NCBI RefSeq assembly: GCF_010500955.1
Contig: NZ_QVMJ01000003.1
Location: 35,890 to 99,889, forward strand
Source: Bacteroides sp. 519
Lineage (GTDB): Bacteria > Bacteroidota > Bacteroidia > Bacteroidales > Bacteroidaceae
DNA length: 64,000 nucleotides
Direction of reading: 5' to 3'
The notes beneath the pieces are model-generated. The model had not been told where the DNA came from and searched no databases. It saw nothing but the letters and a program-made list of their open reading frames with translations. The translations under genes and the position numbers were made by a program. Shown piece by piece: positions 41,870-51,095 of this stretch; position 1 is the stretch's first letter; each line of letters opens with the position of its first letter.

Positions 41870-42382
41870 TCAGATACCCAATTTGCTTTTTACTTTAGCA
41901 GTAAGATCGGTACTTTGATTTTCGTTGATATAAGGGATATAAGTTCTTGAAAGGTCAAAGATATAAGTCATGCCTTCTGCAGCACCAACATCTTTAATTG
42001 CTTTATCCAGTTTCTGAAGAATAGGAGCAGTTAATTCATCCGATGTTTTTCTCATTTGAGTATATGCATCTTGTTCGAATTGTTCTCTTCTCTCCATCAT
42101 TTCCTGAATTTCACGTTGTCTTCTCTCCTGAATATTTGCAGGAAGGTTTCCTTCGTTCTGTGCTGCTTGAAATTCAGAGAACTTTTTATTTAATTCATCT
42201 GTAATTGTCTGCAATTCTTCAGTGTACTTTTTTTGCAAAGCTTCCAAGTCGGCCATAGCTTTTGTGTATTCAGGCATTAACACCATTATTTCCTGAGAAG
42301 CAATGTGTCCAAATTTAAAGGTTTGTGCAGCCAATCCCATTGGAAGAATGAGCATTAGTGCAATCGCAATCTTCTTTAACAT
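41870..42382 (-). CDS. OmpH/Skp family periplasmic chaperone
   Basis: A 170-aa Skp-like chaperone that carries unfolded outer-membrane proteins to BamA. Signal peptide MLKKIAIALMLILPMGLAAQ, then FGHIASQEIMVLMPE. A long charged coiled coil (about 45-130, EELQTITDELNKKFSEFQA) forms the tentacle, and the C-terminal beta region YIFDLSRTYIPYI packs the trimer. It is the second of two paralogues downstream of bamA. Confidence 0.9.
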   Translation of the reverse strand: MLKKIAIALMLILPMGLAAQTFKFGHIASQEIMVLMPEYTKAMADLEALQKKYTEELQTITDELNKKFSEFQAAQNEGNLPANIQERRQREIQEMMERREQFEQDAYTQMRKTSDELTAPILQKLDKAIKDVGAAEGMTYIFDLSRTYIPYINENQSTDLTAKVKSKLGI

Positions 42383-42438
42383 AATTCTATTTCTTTGATT
42401 TTTAAATGATTATTTCTCTCGGGTGCAAATATAGAAAT

Positions 42439-42954
42439 TTAATTTGAATATCCTAACCTCGCCAGCACTTCATTACTAATATCAATACGTGGCGAAGCAA
42501 AAATAACACTTGTAGCAGAGGCTCTATCAAGTATCAACGAATAGCCTTGGCTTTCTGATATCTCTTTCACTGCATTGTAAACCTTATCTTCGATGGGTTT
42601 CATTAACCTTTCCTGCATTTTAGCAAGTTCGCCTTCGGGTCCAAAATATTTTTTTCTTAATTCGTTAGCTTCTTTTTCCTTAGCAATAATCTCTTCTTCT
42701 TTTTTTGTTTTTTGTTGCTCGGAAAGAGAACCTGCATTCTTTTGATAATTAGTATACAATGTTTGGGCTGCTTCCATAACTGCCTGTACCTCACCCTGCC
42801 ATTTTGTTGACGACTGAGTGATTTGTTCGTTAGCTTGCTTTGCAGCCGGTATATTCTCGAAGATATACTCCATGTCGATCAAAGCAAACTTTTGCGCATT
42901 AGCTGTTATTGTAACAGCCAACATACACATCAATAATAGAATAGACTTTTTCAT
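42439..42954 (-). CDS. OmpH/Skp family periplasmic chaperone
   Basis: A 171-aa paralogue of the next gene (signal peptide ending ITANAQ, FALIDMEYIFENIPAAKQAN, a coiled coil to about 130, then YSLILDRASATSVIFASPRI). It follows bamA by 21 bases and precedes its paralogue by 56 bases. Tandem Skp copies after bamA are typical of Bacteroidales. Confidence 0.92.
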   Translation of the reverse strand: MKKSILLLMCMLAVTITANAQKFALIDMEYIFENIPAAKQANEQITQSSTKWQGEVQAVMEAAQTLYTNYQKNAGSLSEQQKTKKEEEIIAKEKEANELRKKYFGPEGELAKMQERLMKPIEDKVYNAVKEISESQGYSLILDRASATSVIFASPRIDISNEVLARLGYSN

Positions 42955-42975
42955 GATGCTTAGTTTTAGTTTAAA

Positions 42976-45600
42976 TTAGAATTCCTGGCCTAGAATAAAG
43001 TGAAGTTGTGAGCCACTGTATTCTTTGCTTCCATTTATCTTATCAAATCCATAAGCCCAGTCAATACCCATCATACCAATCATTGGCAGGAAGATACGTA
43101 CACCAACACCAGCCGAACGTTTCAAGTCGAACGGATTGAACTTGTTTACATTAGTCCATGCATTACCTGCTTCAACAAAACCGCTAACATAAATACTGGT
43201 TGTAGGTTCAAGCATTAACGGATATCTAAGTTCAAGACCCAAACGTGAATAAGCATATCCTCTACCATTATTACCATAGGTAAGTGCACTGTTTTCATAT
43301 CCGCGTAATGCAATTGTTTCGGTAGCGTAGCTTGAATATCCGGTCATACCATCACCCCCAACATCGAATGTTTCGAAAGGAGATTTTTTATGTTTATTGT
43401 AGTGACCAATAAATCCGTATTCAACGCGGGTCATTATCACAGGAGTTTTAACTGCATTTGATAGTGCAGTAAATGTTTTCGATTTGAATTTCCATTTGTG
43501 ATACTCTACCCACTTATGCATTTTATTCACATCGTTTTGATCGCTGAGATCGTATTTACCATAGTTTATACCATCGAACATTGAATAAGGTGGTGTTAAC
43601 TGTGCCGATAACGAGAATTCCGAACCATTACGTGGGAAGATTGGGTTATCAGTTGAATTTCTGGCCAAAGTAAGGTTTAAGCTAATATTATTACAGTTAC
43701 CATCGGTTACCGGGAAATAATACCACTCTTTCAACATATATCTTTGGTATGATAACTCTGCCGATAATGTAAAGTAGTCATCGGGCCAGTTTAAACGTTT
43801 ACCAAACATGGCCGAGATACCAAACATTCTCATTTTCTTATCGGGGTCGTAATAGTTTTCATAATTGTTATAACCATAGTTTCCACCGTAATAACCACCA
43901 TAATAGCTATTCATCAAGCTATTCATATATGCCTGATTGTAGTAACGGCTACTAACATCGGTTTGCAATGAGTAGAATGCCGATACCGAGAACGAGTTAG
44001 GACGCTTACCTCCAAACCAGGGGTCGAAGAATGAAATGCTGTATTGTTGATAATAATCGGCATTGGTTTGCCCACTGATAGTAAGTGTTTGCCCGTCTCC
44101 CTGTGGAAGTATACCACGACGGTTTTCTTTGTTGAACAAGTTCTTCAATGAGAAGTTTGTAAACTTCAAACTCAATTTACCAATCACACCGGTTTGTCCC
44201 CAACCTGCCGAGAACTCAATCTGGTCGTTAGCCTTCGATACCAGATCATAACCTATGTCTACCGTTCCGTTTTCGGGCGATGGCTGTATATCGGGTTTAA
44301 TGTTTTCCGGGTCAAAGTGTCCCATCTGTTGTAACTCACGCATTGAACGCATCAGCTCTTCACGATTGAAAAGATCTCCGGGACGTGTACGCAACTCACG
44401 ACGAACTACATGATCGTACAAACGGTCGTTACCGTTTATTATTACCTTATTAATTGTAGCTTGCTGGCCTTCGTAAATTCTCATTTCAAGGTCAACAGAG
44501 TCGCCAACAATATTAACTTCAACTGGGTCAAGGTTATAGAAAAGGTATCCATTATTATAGTAGAGGTTACCTACTGCGCTTTCATCGGTAAAGAGACGGT
44601 CGTTCATCAGTTTCTGGTTATACACATCTCCCTTTTCCATTCTTAATAAAAAGTTCAAATGATCTGCCGAATAAAGTGTATTACCTACCCAGGTGATGTT
44701 ACGAACATAATATTTCTGGCCTTCTTCGATTTCCATGAAAACATTCACTGTTTTGTCGTCGAACGGACTCACACTATCGGCCAGGAATATCGCATCACGA
44801 TATCCTAACTCGTTATACTTATCGATAATAAGTTGTTTGTCTTCTTCGTATTTTTCAGGAATAAATTTCTTTGTGCGGAAGAAGTTTGCCAGTTTGCCTT
44901 TCTCATTGGTTTTTTTCATAACCCTCTTCAGTTTTTTGTCCGAAAGAGCTTCGTTACCAATGATTGTTATTTCGTTAACTTTGATTTTTTCTTTCTTATC
45001 TATATTTACATCAACCAATACCTGATTTTCGTTGGCAGGGTCGTCTCTCTGCACAATTACTACTTCGGCATTTTTAAAGCCCTTGCCATCAAAATAACGT
45101 TTTATTAATGTTTTGGCGCGGTCAATAAGGTTTGGAGTAACCTGTCCGCCTCTAACCATTCCTAACTGAGCTTCGAGATCTTCGCGTTCGGATTTCTTCA
45201 CTCCGTTGTAACGTATATCGGATATACGCGGACGCTGTGCCAGTTTAATCTTCAGGTAAACCTTATTGTCTACTATTTTTTCGGCTGTAACACTTACGTC
45301 CGAAAACAATCCGTGCTTCCAATAACGTTTGATAGCCTGGGTAATTTCATCGCCAGGTACGGTAATTACCTGTCCAACAGCTAACCCCGACAATCCAATG
45401 AGTACATAATCTTCGTAATTAGGTACACCTTCTACTTCAATACCACCAATTTCATATTTTTTGGGTACTCCCGAATATAGAATTACAGGTTTAGAAGTTT
45501 CGTCGTCTACTACTGTCTCAACGTCTTGCGCAACTGCTGGTGTGATAAAGCTAAACAAACAGATTATTGCAATAAATATGGAAGAAATACGATAGTGCAT
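42976..45600 (-). CDS. bamA: Outer membrane protein assembly factor BamA
   Basis: Omp85-family insertase for outer-membrane beta barrels (874 aa). Signal peptide ends PAVAQ. Five POTRA domains cover about residues 45-450 (GGIEVEGVPNYEDY, ISDIRYNGVKKSERED, INEITIIGNEALSDKKLKRV-like, and VRNITWVGNTLYSADHL). They are followed by a C-terminal barrel with GWGQTGVIGKLSLKF, the conserved loop VRIFLPMIGMMGIDWAYGF and the final aromatic signal GQEF. It lies 18 bases after uppS. Confidence 0.95.
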   Translation of the reverse strand: MHYRISSIFIAIICLFSFITPAVAQDVETVVDDETSKPVILYSGVPKKYEIGGIEVEGVPNYEDYVLIGLSGLAVGQVITVPGDEITQAIKRYWKHGLFSDVSVTAEKIVDNKVYLKIKLAQRPRISDIRYNGVKKSEREDLEAQLGMVRGGQVTPNLIDRAKTLIKRYFDGKGFKNAEVVIVQRDDPANENQVLVDVNIDKKEKIKVNEITIIGNEALSDKKLKRVMKKTNEKGKLANFFRTKKFIPEKYEEDKQLIIDKYNELGYRDAIFLADSVSPFDDKTVNVFMEIEEGQKYYVRNITWVGNTLYSADHLNFLLRMEKGDVYNQKLMNDRLFTDESAVGNLYYNNGYLFYNLDPVEVNIVGDSVDLEMRIYEGQQATINKVIINGNDRLYDHVVRRELRTRPGDLFNREELMRSMRELQQMGHFDPENIKPDIQPSPENGTVDIGYDLVSKANDQIEFSAGWGQTGVIGKLSLKFTNFSLKNLFNKENRRGILPQGDGQTLTISGQTNADYYQQYSISFFDPWFGGKRPNSFSVSAFYSLQTDVSSRYYNQAYMNSLMNSYYGGYYGGNYGYNNYENYYDPDKKMRMFGISAMFGKRLNWPDDYFTLSAELSYQRYMLKEWYYFPVTDGNCNNISLNLTLARNSTDNPIFPRNGSEFSLSAQLTPPYSMFDGINYGKYDLSDQNDVNKMHKWVEYHKWKFKSKTFTALSNAVKTPVIMTRVEYGFIGHYNKHKKSPFETFDVGGDGMTGYSSYATETIALRGYENSALTYGNNGRGYAYSRLGLELRYPLMLEPTTSIYVSGFVEAGNAWTNVNKFNPFDLKRSAGVGVRIFLPMIGMMGIDWAYGFDKINGSKEYSGSQLHFILGQEF

Positions 45601-45618
45601 TTATATTTTGAATTTACG

Positions 45619-46353
45619 TTAACTAACTTGTTCACTCGTTTTACCGAATCTTCGTTCTCTCTTTTGATAGTCACTTATGGCTTTTACCAGTTCGCTTTCT
45701 TTAAAATCGGGCCAGTAAGTATCGCAGAAGTATAATTCCGAGTAAGCGCATTGCCACAACAAGTAATTGCTTAAACGAATCTCGCCACCTGTTCTTATTA
45801 ACAGATCAGGATCGGGCATAAAACCGGTTGTTAAATGCTTGCCGAACATTTCGGTGTTGATATCGTTTAATGTCATGGTACCATTCTGCACTTCGGCTGC
45901 AATACGTTTGGCTGTATCGGCAATTTCCCAACGCGACGAATAGCTTAATGCAAGCACCAAACACATGCCGGTATTGCCCGAAACCCTGTCGATGCAAGAG
46001 GACAAACGTTCTTGTATATGCAAAGGAAGCCTATTAATATCACCGATAACACGGAAACTGATATTGTTTTTCATAAAAACCTCTTCTTCGATTGCATCGA
46101 GCAGTAGTGTCATTAATGCTGATATCTCCTCGACCGGCCTGTTCCAGTTTTCCATAGAAAAAGTGTACAGGGTTAAATATTTAACTCCCAGTTTGGCTGA
46201 TGCTTCTGCAATCTCCCGAGCGACTTCAACCCCAACCTGATGCCCGTAACTGCGTTCTTTTCCGCGTTCCTTCGCCCATCGTCCATTACCATCCATAATG
46301 ATAGCAATGTGTTGAGGTATCATATTCGAATCTATTTGTCCTGTTTCTGACAT
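45619..46353 (-). CDS. uppS: Undecaprenyl diphosphate synthase (cis-prenyltransferase)
   Basis: Makes the C55 lipid carrier for peptidoglycan and O-antigen from FPP and IPP. The hallmark [19 protein letters not shown] holds the catalytic Asp. It is followed by [11 protein letters not shown] and the C-terminal [15 protein letters not shown] and [13 protein letters not shown] motif. The 244-aa length is typical. It is the first gene of the uppS-bamA-ompH-ompH block. Confidence 0.96.
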   Translation of the reverse strand: MSETGQIDSNMIPQHIAIIMDGNGRWAKERGKERSYGHQVGVEVAREIAEASAKLGVKYLTLYTFSMENWNRPVEEISALMTLLLDAIEEEVFMKNNISFRVIGDINRLPLHIQERLSSCIDRVSGNTGMCLVLALSYSSRWEIADTAKRIAAEVQNGTMTLNDINTEMFGKHLTTGFMPDPDLLIRTGGEIRLSNYLLWQCAYSELYFCDTYWPDFKESELVKAISDYQKRERRFGKTSEQVS

Positions 46354-46371
46354 TTGCTTTACTAAATTATA

Positions 46372-46390
46372 TCTCCTTTAATAAAGGAGA
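46372..46390. terminator. Hairpin in the uppS leader
   Basis: tctccttt-aat-aaaggaga, an 8-bp perfect stem, 19 bases before the uppS start on the minus strand. It is either a leader structure or the tail of the upstream terminator region. Confidence 0.4.
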
Positions 46391-46442
46391 CCACCTACTC
46401 TTTTTGTTAGACGTTCAAGATCTCTCAATCTTAAGCAAAACA

Positions 46443-46507
46443 ATCAGTCTTTTAATAAATTTCATACTAAATTAAACTAGTATTACATTTGTTATTAAAA
46501 GACTGAT
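46443..46507. terminator. 15-bp inverted repeat after the DUF6242-type gene
   Basis: Perfect arms 46443-46457 (atcagtcttttaata) and 46493-46507 with a 35-base loop lie just past the stop of the minus-strand gene ending at 46530. A terminator or processing signal is likely. The loop contains a plus-strand TACATTTG with no gene to serve. Confidence 0.5.
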
Positions 46508-46529
46508 CCATTTTTAAATATTTTTGCAG

Positions 46530-47801
46530 TTATTGAATCGCAAAACCAAGTTTGTTTAAGCGACCTCTCCACACTTCATTTTTGTCTTTCCACACAATCC
46601 AGATAAAATTATCTTCGTCGACCAATGAAGAGTAATCGCCACGTCCGGCAAATCCTTCGTTAAACATAAACTTCTTTGTTACAGTTTTCCATATTATTGC
46701 ATCGTCCGACACATAGAAGTTTTTAAATTCGCCACCGTATGCATAAATCCTATCATTATAGTACATAACAGAAGGTCTTTCCATTGTTGGTATATAATAA
46801 GAGGTAGCAGTTGCGGTGTTGGCCCAGTTTTTCCCGTCGTACGAGAACCAAGGTAATGTTTGTTTAGCATCTTTTGCTTTACCTACTATTAACATTCGGG
46901 GAATACCGGTACGTGTTGTGTGATAAGTAGCCGAGATGTTTTCTAACGGGAAACCACTTGGTGCAACTTCTCTCGATGTTTGCCATGCTGTAGCATCGGT
47001 ATTAGATAGTACAAACTTATTTCCATCGTCTTCCTTCAATACTGCGGCAATTCCATCGGGGAAAGCGGCTATTAATGCAAGTACATTATCGCCTAAGGCC
47101 GATTCTGTCCATGTTAAACCATCTTCGGTGAAGAAAACTTTATCTTCATCGGATAGTGCATATAGTTTATCGTTATAAGTAAGGATGGAATTAAGTTTAA
47201 GATTTGCTTGTGGCGATACTGTTACATTATTTACATCCCAATTTTTACCATCTTTTACAGAAGAAGAATAGACGGATGTAAATGAGTTATAGATGAGTAA
47301 TTTGTTATTCAAACGTACAATCTTGTTTTCTTTATTTGCTGTATTGCCCGAATAGTTTTCGGTCATTTTGCTCCAGGAAAGCGAGTCGGGGTCTTGCTTA
47401 TGTCTTCTTACCTCAACTGTGTATTTTTTCTCTGTTACACCATCAACTGCCGAAATGAGTTTAAGTTCGATTGGACCTTTGGTAAAATCTACAGAGTCGG
47501 TCATAACAAAAAATGTGTCGCCAGTTAGTACAAAAGCGTAAGGCGCAGTTAAAGTATCTACCAGAATCTTATTAATAATGGTATCTGCTCCTACTGGTAC
47601 TGAATCGATATTATAAATCTCACCTCTTAGCTGATCTATTGTGAATTTATAATGCTTTCCATATATTGTATCAAGTCCAAAAGCGCGGATTGTAACATCA
47701 ATGGGATAATCTACCGATGAATCATTTGACCCCAAGCATGATACAAGCATGACTAAAAACAAGCAAATACTTGCAATTGCAGATAAAAACTTTAATCTCA
47801 T
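46530..47801 (-). CDS. DUF6242-type lipoprotein
   Basis: A 423-aa lipoprotein (lipobox VMLVSCLG, Cys near residue 22). The N-terminal 115 residues look like a beta-sandwich (VTIRAFGLDTIYGKHYKF, EKKYTVEVRRHKQDPDSLSW). The rest resembles a kelch- or sialidase-like propeller with repeated 'DGKNW...' units (KDGKNWDVNNVTV, EDGLTWTESALG, YDGKNWANTA, SDDAIIWKTV). The family is common in Bacteroides but has no known function. A -7 box TATTTTTG lies on the minus strand at 47835-47828. Confidence 0.75.
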   Translation of the reverse strand: MRLKFLSAIASICLFLVMLVSCLGSNDSSVDYPIDVTIRAFGLDTIYGKHYKFTIDQLRGEIYNIDSVPVGADTIINKILVDTLTAPYAFVLTGDTFFVMTDSVDFTKGPIELKLISAVDGVTEKKYTVEVRRHKQDPDSLSWSKMTENYSGNTANKENKIVRLNNKLLIYNSFTSVYSSSVKDGKNWDVNNVTVSPQANLKLNSILTYNDKLYALSDEDKVFFTEDGLTWTESALGDNVLALIAAFPDGIAAVLKEDDGNKFVLSNTDATAWQTSREVAPSGFPLENISATYHTTRTGIPRMLIVGKAKDAKQTLPWFSYDGKNWANTATATSYYIPTMERPSVMYYNDRIYAYGGEFKNFYVSDDAIIWKTVTKKFMFNEGFAGRGDYSSLVDEDNFIWIVWKDKNEVWRGRLNKLGFAIQ

Positions 47802-47883
47802 TTTGCCTTTATATTATTTACAAGCTGCAAAAATAGGAACATTTTTGTCGAAATTGAACATTAAACCTAAGTTTTATATAAAA

Positions 47884-48915
47884 TTATGGATAATGCCGGA
47901 TATATTCACCAAAGTATTTTTCTATTGAATAGCTGTTTTGATTGTTTATTTGTGGCGATTTAACCCCCGTACCAAGCTTCTTCCGGCTCTTTTCAACAAA
48001 GATTTCATCCCATAAAGCATCATCAAGAAAAGACTGTAGTAACTTGCTTCCTCCTTCAACTAATACTGTTTGAAGTTTGCGTTTATATAAATCATCCATT
48101 ATTTGCGACAGCAAATCCGATTCTTCTTTTAAGGTAATATATTCCAGGTTTTCGCTGTTGGCTTTCTTTTTTAATGTGTAAACAAGTGTAGGTACTTTGC
48201 CATCGAACAATTGCAGCGAGGTGGGAAGTACAAGATGTTTATCCAGAACTATACGTACAGGATTGCTTCCGTACCAATTACGAACGGTTAACGAAGGATT
48301 ATCTAACAGTGCGGTTTGCGTGCCTACCATAATGGCATCGGCCATAGCCCTTCTTTTATGTACAAGCATTTGAGTTAGTTCTGTTGATAGTTTTGCGGGC
48401 TGACCGCCTGTGCGCACAACATCCAGAAAACCATCGGCCGACTCGGCCCATTTTAGTATTATATAAGGTCGATGCAAGGTATTGAATGTAATAAAGTTGC
48501 GAATTAATTCACGGCATTGGTGTTCTAATACACCTACAATAACTTCGCGGCCGGCCTCTTCCAGTTTTTTTATGCCGTTACCGGATACTTCTGTAAAGGG
48601 ATCTTTGCAGCCAATTACAATGCGGGGTATTTCTTTTTCTATAATTAAATCGGCGCAGGGAGGTGTTTTTCCGTAATGCGAACAAGGTTCTAAACTTACA
48701 TAAATGGTAGATTCCTTTAACCTCGATGGTTCTTTTACCGAGCGTATGGCGTTTACTTCGGCATGTGCTTCGCCGCAACGTATATGGTAGCCTTCGCCAA
48801 TAATTTCGTTGTTATGTACTATTACTGCACCCACCATAGGGTTGGGCGATACATTATTTTGTCCATTCAATGCCAGTTGTATGCAACGGCGCATGTAAAT
48901 TTCGTCTTTATTCAT
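47884..48915 (-). CDS. ribD: Bifunctional pyrimidine deaminase/reductase RibD
   Basis: Second and third steps of riboflavin synthesis. The N-terminal deaminase has the zinc site H51-A-E and C78/C87 (LEPCSHYGKTPPC). The C-terminal reductase (about 145-343) has PYIILKWAESADGFL, TELTQMLVHKRRAMADAIMV and LVEGGSKLLQSFL. The 343-aa length is typical. It is transcribed divergently from the membrane-protein gene at 49323, with a palindrome array between them. Confidence 0.95.
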   Translation of the reverse strand: MNKDEIYMRRCIQLALNGQNNVSPNPMVGAVIVHNNEIIGEGYHIRCGEAHAEVNAIRSVKEPSRLKESTIYVSLEPCSHYGKTPPCADLIIEKEIPRIVIGCKDPFTEVSGNGIKKLEEAGREVIVGVLEHQCRELIRNFITFNTLHRPYIILKWAESADGFLDVVRTGGQPAKLSTELTQMLVHKRRAMADAIMVGTQTALLDNPSLTVRNWYGSNPVRIVLDKHLVLPTSLQLFDGKVPTLVYTLKKKANSENLEYITLKEESDLLSQIMDDLYKRKLQTVLVEGGSKLLQSFLDDALWDEIFVEKSRKKLGTGVKSPQINNQNSYSIEKYFGEYIRHYP

Positions 48916-49042
48916 TAGGCGTATTTTTAATCATCCTATTATTTGTTGGCAACAAGCAATTGCTTCAACATTAAAACTGCTATTGCTTTAACTTCAAACA
49001 GCATTGCATTCATTTTGCATAGTTAGTAGATTTTCATTCTGT

Positions 49043-49146
49043 ACACCCGGGTGTTGAGTGCGTTAACACCCGGGTGTACACAGCATTAACACCCGGGTGT
49101 TCAGCCCTTGTACACCCGGGTGTAAACACACTCAACACCCGGGTGT
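49043..49146. repeat. Array of five acacccgggtgt palindromes, pitch exactly 23 bp
   Basis: Five perfect copies of the 12-bp palindrome acacccgggtgt lie at 49043, 49066, 49089, 49112 and 49135. The four 11-bp spacers all differ (tgagtgcgtta, acacagcatta, tcagcccttgt, aaacacactca). It occupies the divergent gap between ribD and the next gene. The rest of 48916-49322 shows only the promoter below. Confidence 0.95.
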
Positions 49147-49294
49147 ACAGAGACTCAATGCATAAGCATTCAACAGTAAATGCACTGGCAAATATAAAGA
49201 ATGAAATAAGGATGTGCAAAGAAAGGTACTACAACTTGCTTTTTTATGCTACAGTTACTGTTATTCAGAGAGGCGGTTATTTGCTTTTTTGCAC

Positions 49295-49302
49295 TATCTT
49301 TG
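49295..49302 (+). promoter_or_regulatory. -7 promoter box TATCTTTG
   Basis: Perfect -7 box 20 bases before the ATG at 49323. A -33 box is not clear. It probably drives the membrane-protein gene, prmC and recX. Confidence 0.55.
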
Positions 49303-49322
49303 TCGTCAAAACAAATAAAGCT

Positions 49323-49724
49323 ATGACCAAAAGACATATAAATATACTGCTTGCCGTATTAATAATAATCGTTTATATTGCACTTTATTTTCTGCCTACA
49401 CCCATAAACCCCATTTCTGCTTTTAATAAAAGAGACGATGATGCAGCATGTGCCATGGTTTGCCTTCTGGCTTCATTAACTTTGGTAATGCAATGGAAAA
49501 TGACCGACTGGCTGGTTACCAAAATACTCAATGCAATTATTGCCAGTGTTACCTTTGTTATATTGTTATATAATATTTTCACTTTAAACGCTGATGATAG
49601 CGAAAGGAATAACTGCATAATATTGCTTGTTTTTATGATCGTTGCTTATGCTGGTTATCTTATCCTTAAATATATTGGTTTGAAAAAGCTGGAAGCAGAG
49701 GAGTTAAACAAGAAAATAGATTGA
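49323..49724 (+). CDS. Small four-helix membrane protein of unknown function
   Basis: A 133-aa hydrophobic protein with about four membrane segments (INILLAVLIIIVYIALYFL, a second near 45-65, IIASVTFVILLYNIF, and IILLVFMIVAYAGYLILKYI) and a charged tail. The start at 49323 follows the -7 box; an open frame upstream of it is palindrome-array DNA. Its stop overlaps the prmC start by 3 bases, so the two are coupled. Function unknown. Confidence 0.7.
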   Translation: MTKRHINILLAVLIIIVYIALYFLPTPINPISAFNKRDDDAACAMVCLLASLTLVMQWKMTDWLVTKILNAIIASVTFVILLYNIFTLNADDSERNNCIILLVFMIVAYAGYLILKYIGLKKLEAEELNKKID

Positions 49725-50557
49725 TATTGTTGCTCAAAGAATATATATACAGCAATTTGCAGGATATCTATCCGCCAGAAGAATTAAGAAGTCTGGCTAA
49801 AATCATAAGCAAAGATATCCTGATGCTCTCCGAATTAGACTGTTACATTGGCAAATATGCTGATTTGCCACCTGCTAAGAAGGAGGTTTTACACAAAACA
49901 ATCCAACGCTTACAACAATTTGAACCCATACAATATATTCAGGGATGGGCCCCATTCTATGGTTACTCTTTCGGTGTAGCTCCAGGTGTATTGATTCCCA
50001 GACCCGAAACAGAAGAGCTGGTTGAACTTATTATTAAAGAATCGCCGGCAAAAAGCCGGATACTCGATATTGGCACAGGCAGCGGATGTATAGCAATTAC
50101 CCTCTCGAAAAAGATGCCCGGTGCTGTTGTTGAAGGATGGGACATCTCGGGAGAAGCGTTGCAAATAGCCGAACGAAACAACAAAGAATTACAGGCAGAT
50201 GTATTTTTCAGGCAGATCGACATCTTGAATTACATCCCCGAAAATGGAAAATTCGACATTATAGTTAGCAACCCACCTTATATTACAGGGAAAGAAAAAG
50301 CAGATATGCACCCCAATGTATTAGAGTGGGAACCCGATTTGGCGTTATTTGTACCTAACAATGACCCACTGTTGTTTTATAGAACAATTGCTGAGACAGG
50401 CAGACAACTATTAGCCGACAATGGCAAAATCTACTTTGAGATAAACCGCCAATATGGCAACGAAACAGCACAAATGCTCGAAAGCCTGAAGTATAAAAAC
50501 ATCCACATTATAAAAGATTTGTTTGGTAATAACCGGATTATAACTGCCAACCGATGA
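49721..50557 (+). CDS. prmC: Peptide chain release factor N5-glutamine methyltransferase
   Basis: Methylates the GGQ glutamine of release factors. An N-terminal helical domain (1-85) precedes a SAM-binding Rossmann domain with ILDIGTGSGCIAITL and the catalytic NPPY in IVSNPPYITG. The start is a TTG at 49721 (or the TTG at 49727), overlapping the preceding stop. The 278-aa length fits the family. It overlaps recX by 4 bases. Confidence 0.93.
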   Translation: MILLLKEYIYSNLQDIYPPEELRSLAKIISKDILMLSELDCYIGKYADLPPAKKEVLHKTIQRLQQFEPIQYIQGWAPFYGYSFGVAPGVLIPRPETEELVELIIKESPAKSRILDIGTGSGCIAITLSKKMPGAVVEGWDISGEALQIAERNNKELQADVFFRQIDILNYIPENGKFDIIVSNPPYITGKEKADMHPNVLEWEPDLALFVPNNDPLLFYRTIAETGRQLLADNGKIYFEINRQYGNETAQMLESLKYKNIHIIKDLFGNNRIITANR

Positions 50558-51012
50558 AAGAAATTACAGAAAAAGAAGCACTTGGTAAAATGGCTTCGTA
50601 TTGTTCATTGTCCGAGCATTGTAGAAGCGAAGTAGAAGAAAAGCTCCGGAAATGGGAATTGGATGATGAAAGCATACAACGAATTATTCAAACGCTTGTT
50701 GAAGAGAACTACTTAAACGAAGAAAGGTACTGTGAAAGTTTTATCCATGATAAACTTTTTTTCAACAAATGGGGTAAGCTAAAACTGGCCCAGGCTTTAT
50801 ATTTTAAAAGAATACCCGACAAGATTATCCGGAAATACTTGGATAAAATTGATGAAGAAGAATATCTCGAAATCCTGAGTAAACTGATTGAAGCTAAACA
50901 GAAAACCATTAAAGCTAAAAACGACTATGAGTTTAAAGCTAAGTTAATGCGTTTTGCATACAGCAAGGGCTTCGACTCGGAAGATATTGCCAAATGCTTG
51001 CAAAACGACTAA
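50554..51012 (+). CDS. recX: Regulatory protein RecX
   Basis: A small alpha-helical modulator of RecA (152 aa) with three-helix repeats (AYCSLSEHCRSEVEEKL-like, IQRIIQTLVEENYLNEERYC, FIHDKLFFNKWGKLKLAQAL). It starts within the last codons of prmC (ATGA overlap). It is not near recA, which is common. Confidence 0.9.
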   Translation: MKEITEKEALGKMASYCSLSEHCRSEVEEKLRKWELDDESIQRIIQTLVEENYLNEERYCESFIHDKLFFNKWGKLKLAQALYFKRIPDKIIRKYLDKIDEEEYLEILSKLIEAKQKTIKAKNDYEFKAKLMRFAYSKGFDSEDIAKCLQND

Positions 51013-51060
51013 GAGGTTTGAATTAACTGTCATTTTAACAGCTAATATGATTTATATCAT

Positions 51061-51068
51061 TATCTTTG
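51061..51068 (+). promoter_or_regulatory. -7 promoter box TATCTTTG of the asparaginase gene
   Basis: Perfect -7 box 27 bases before the ATG at 51096. Only a weak T-rich -33 region at about 51034. It argues against the longer start at 51066. Confidence 0.55.
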
Positions 51069-51095
51069 CAAACAAACATTAGCTATTTTCATCTC

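Noticed and set aside
46484..46491. Plus-strand TACATTTG promoter
   Set aside because: No plus-strand gene or terminator follows; it lies in the loop of an inverted repeat.
49074..49322. Long N-terminal extension of the small membrane protein
   Set aside because: It reads through the palindrome array, and the -7 box at 49295-49302 places the start at 49323.
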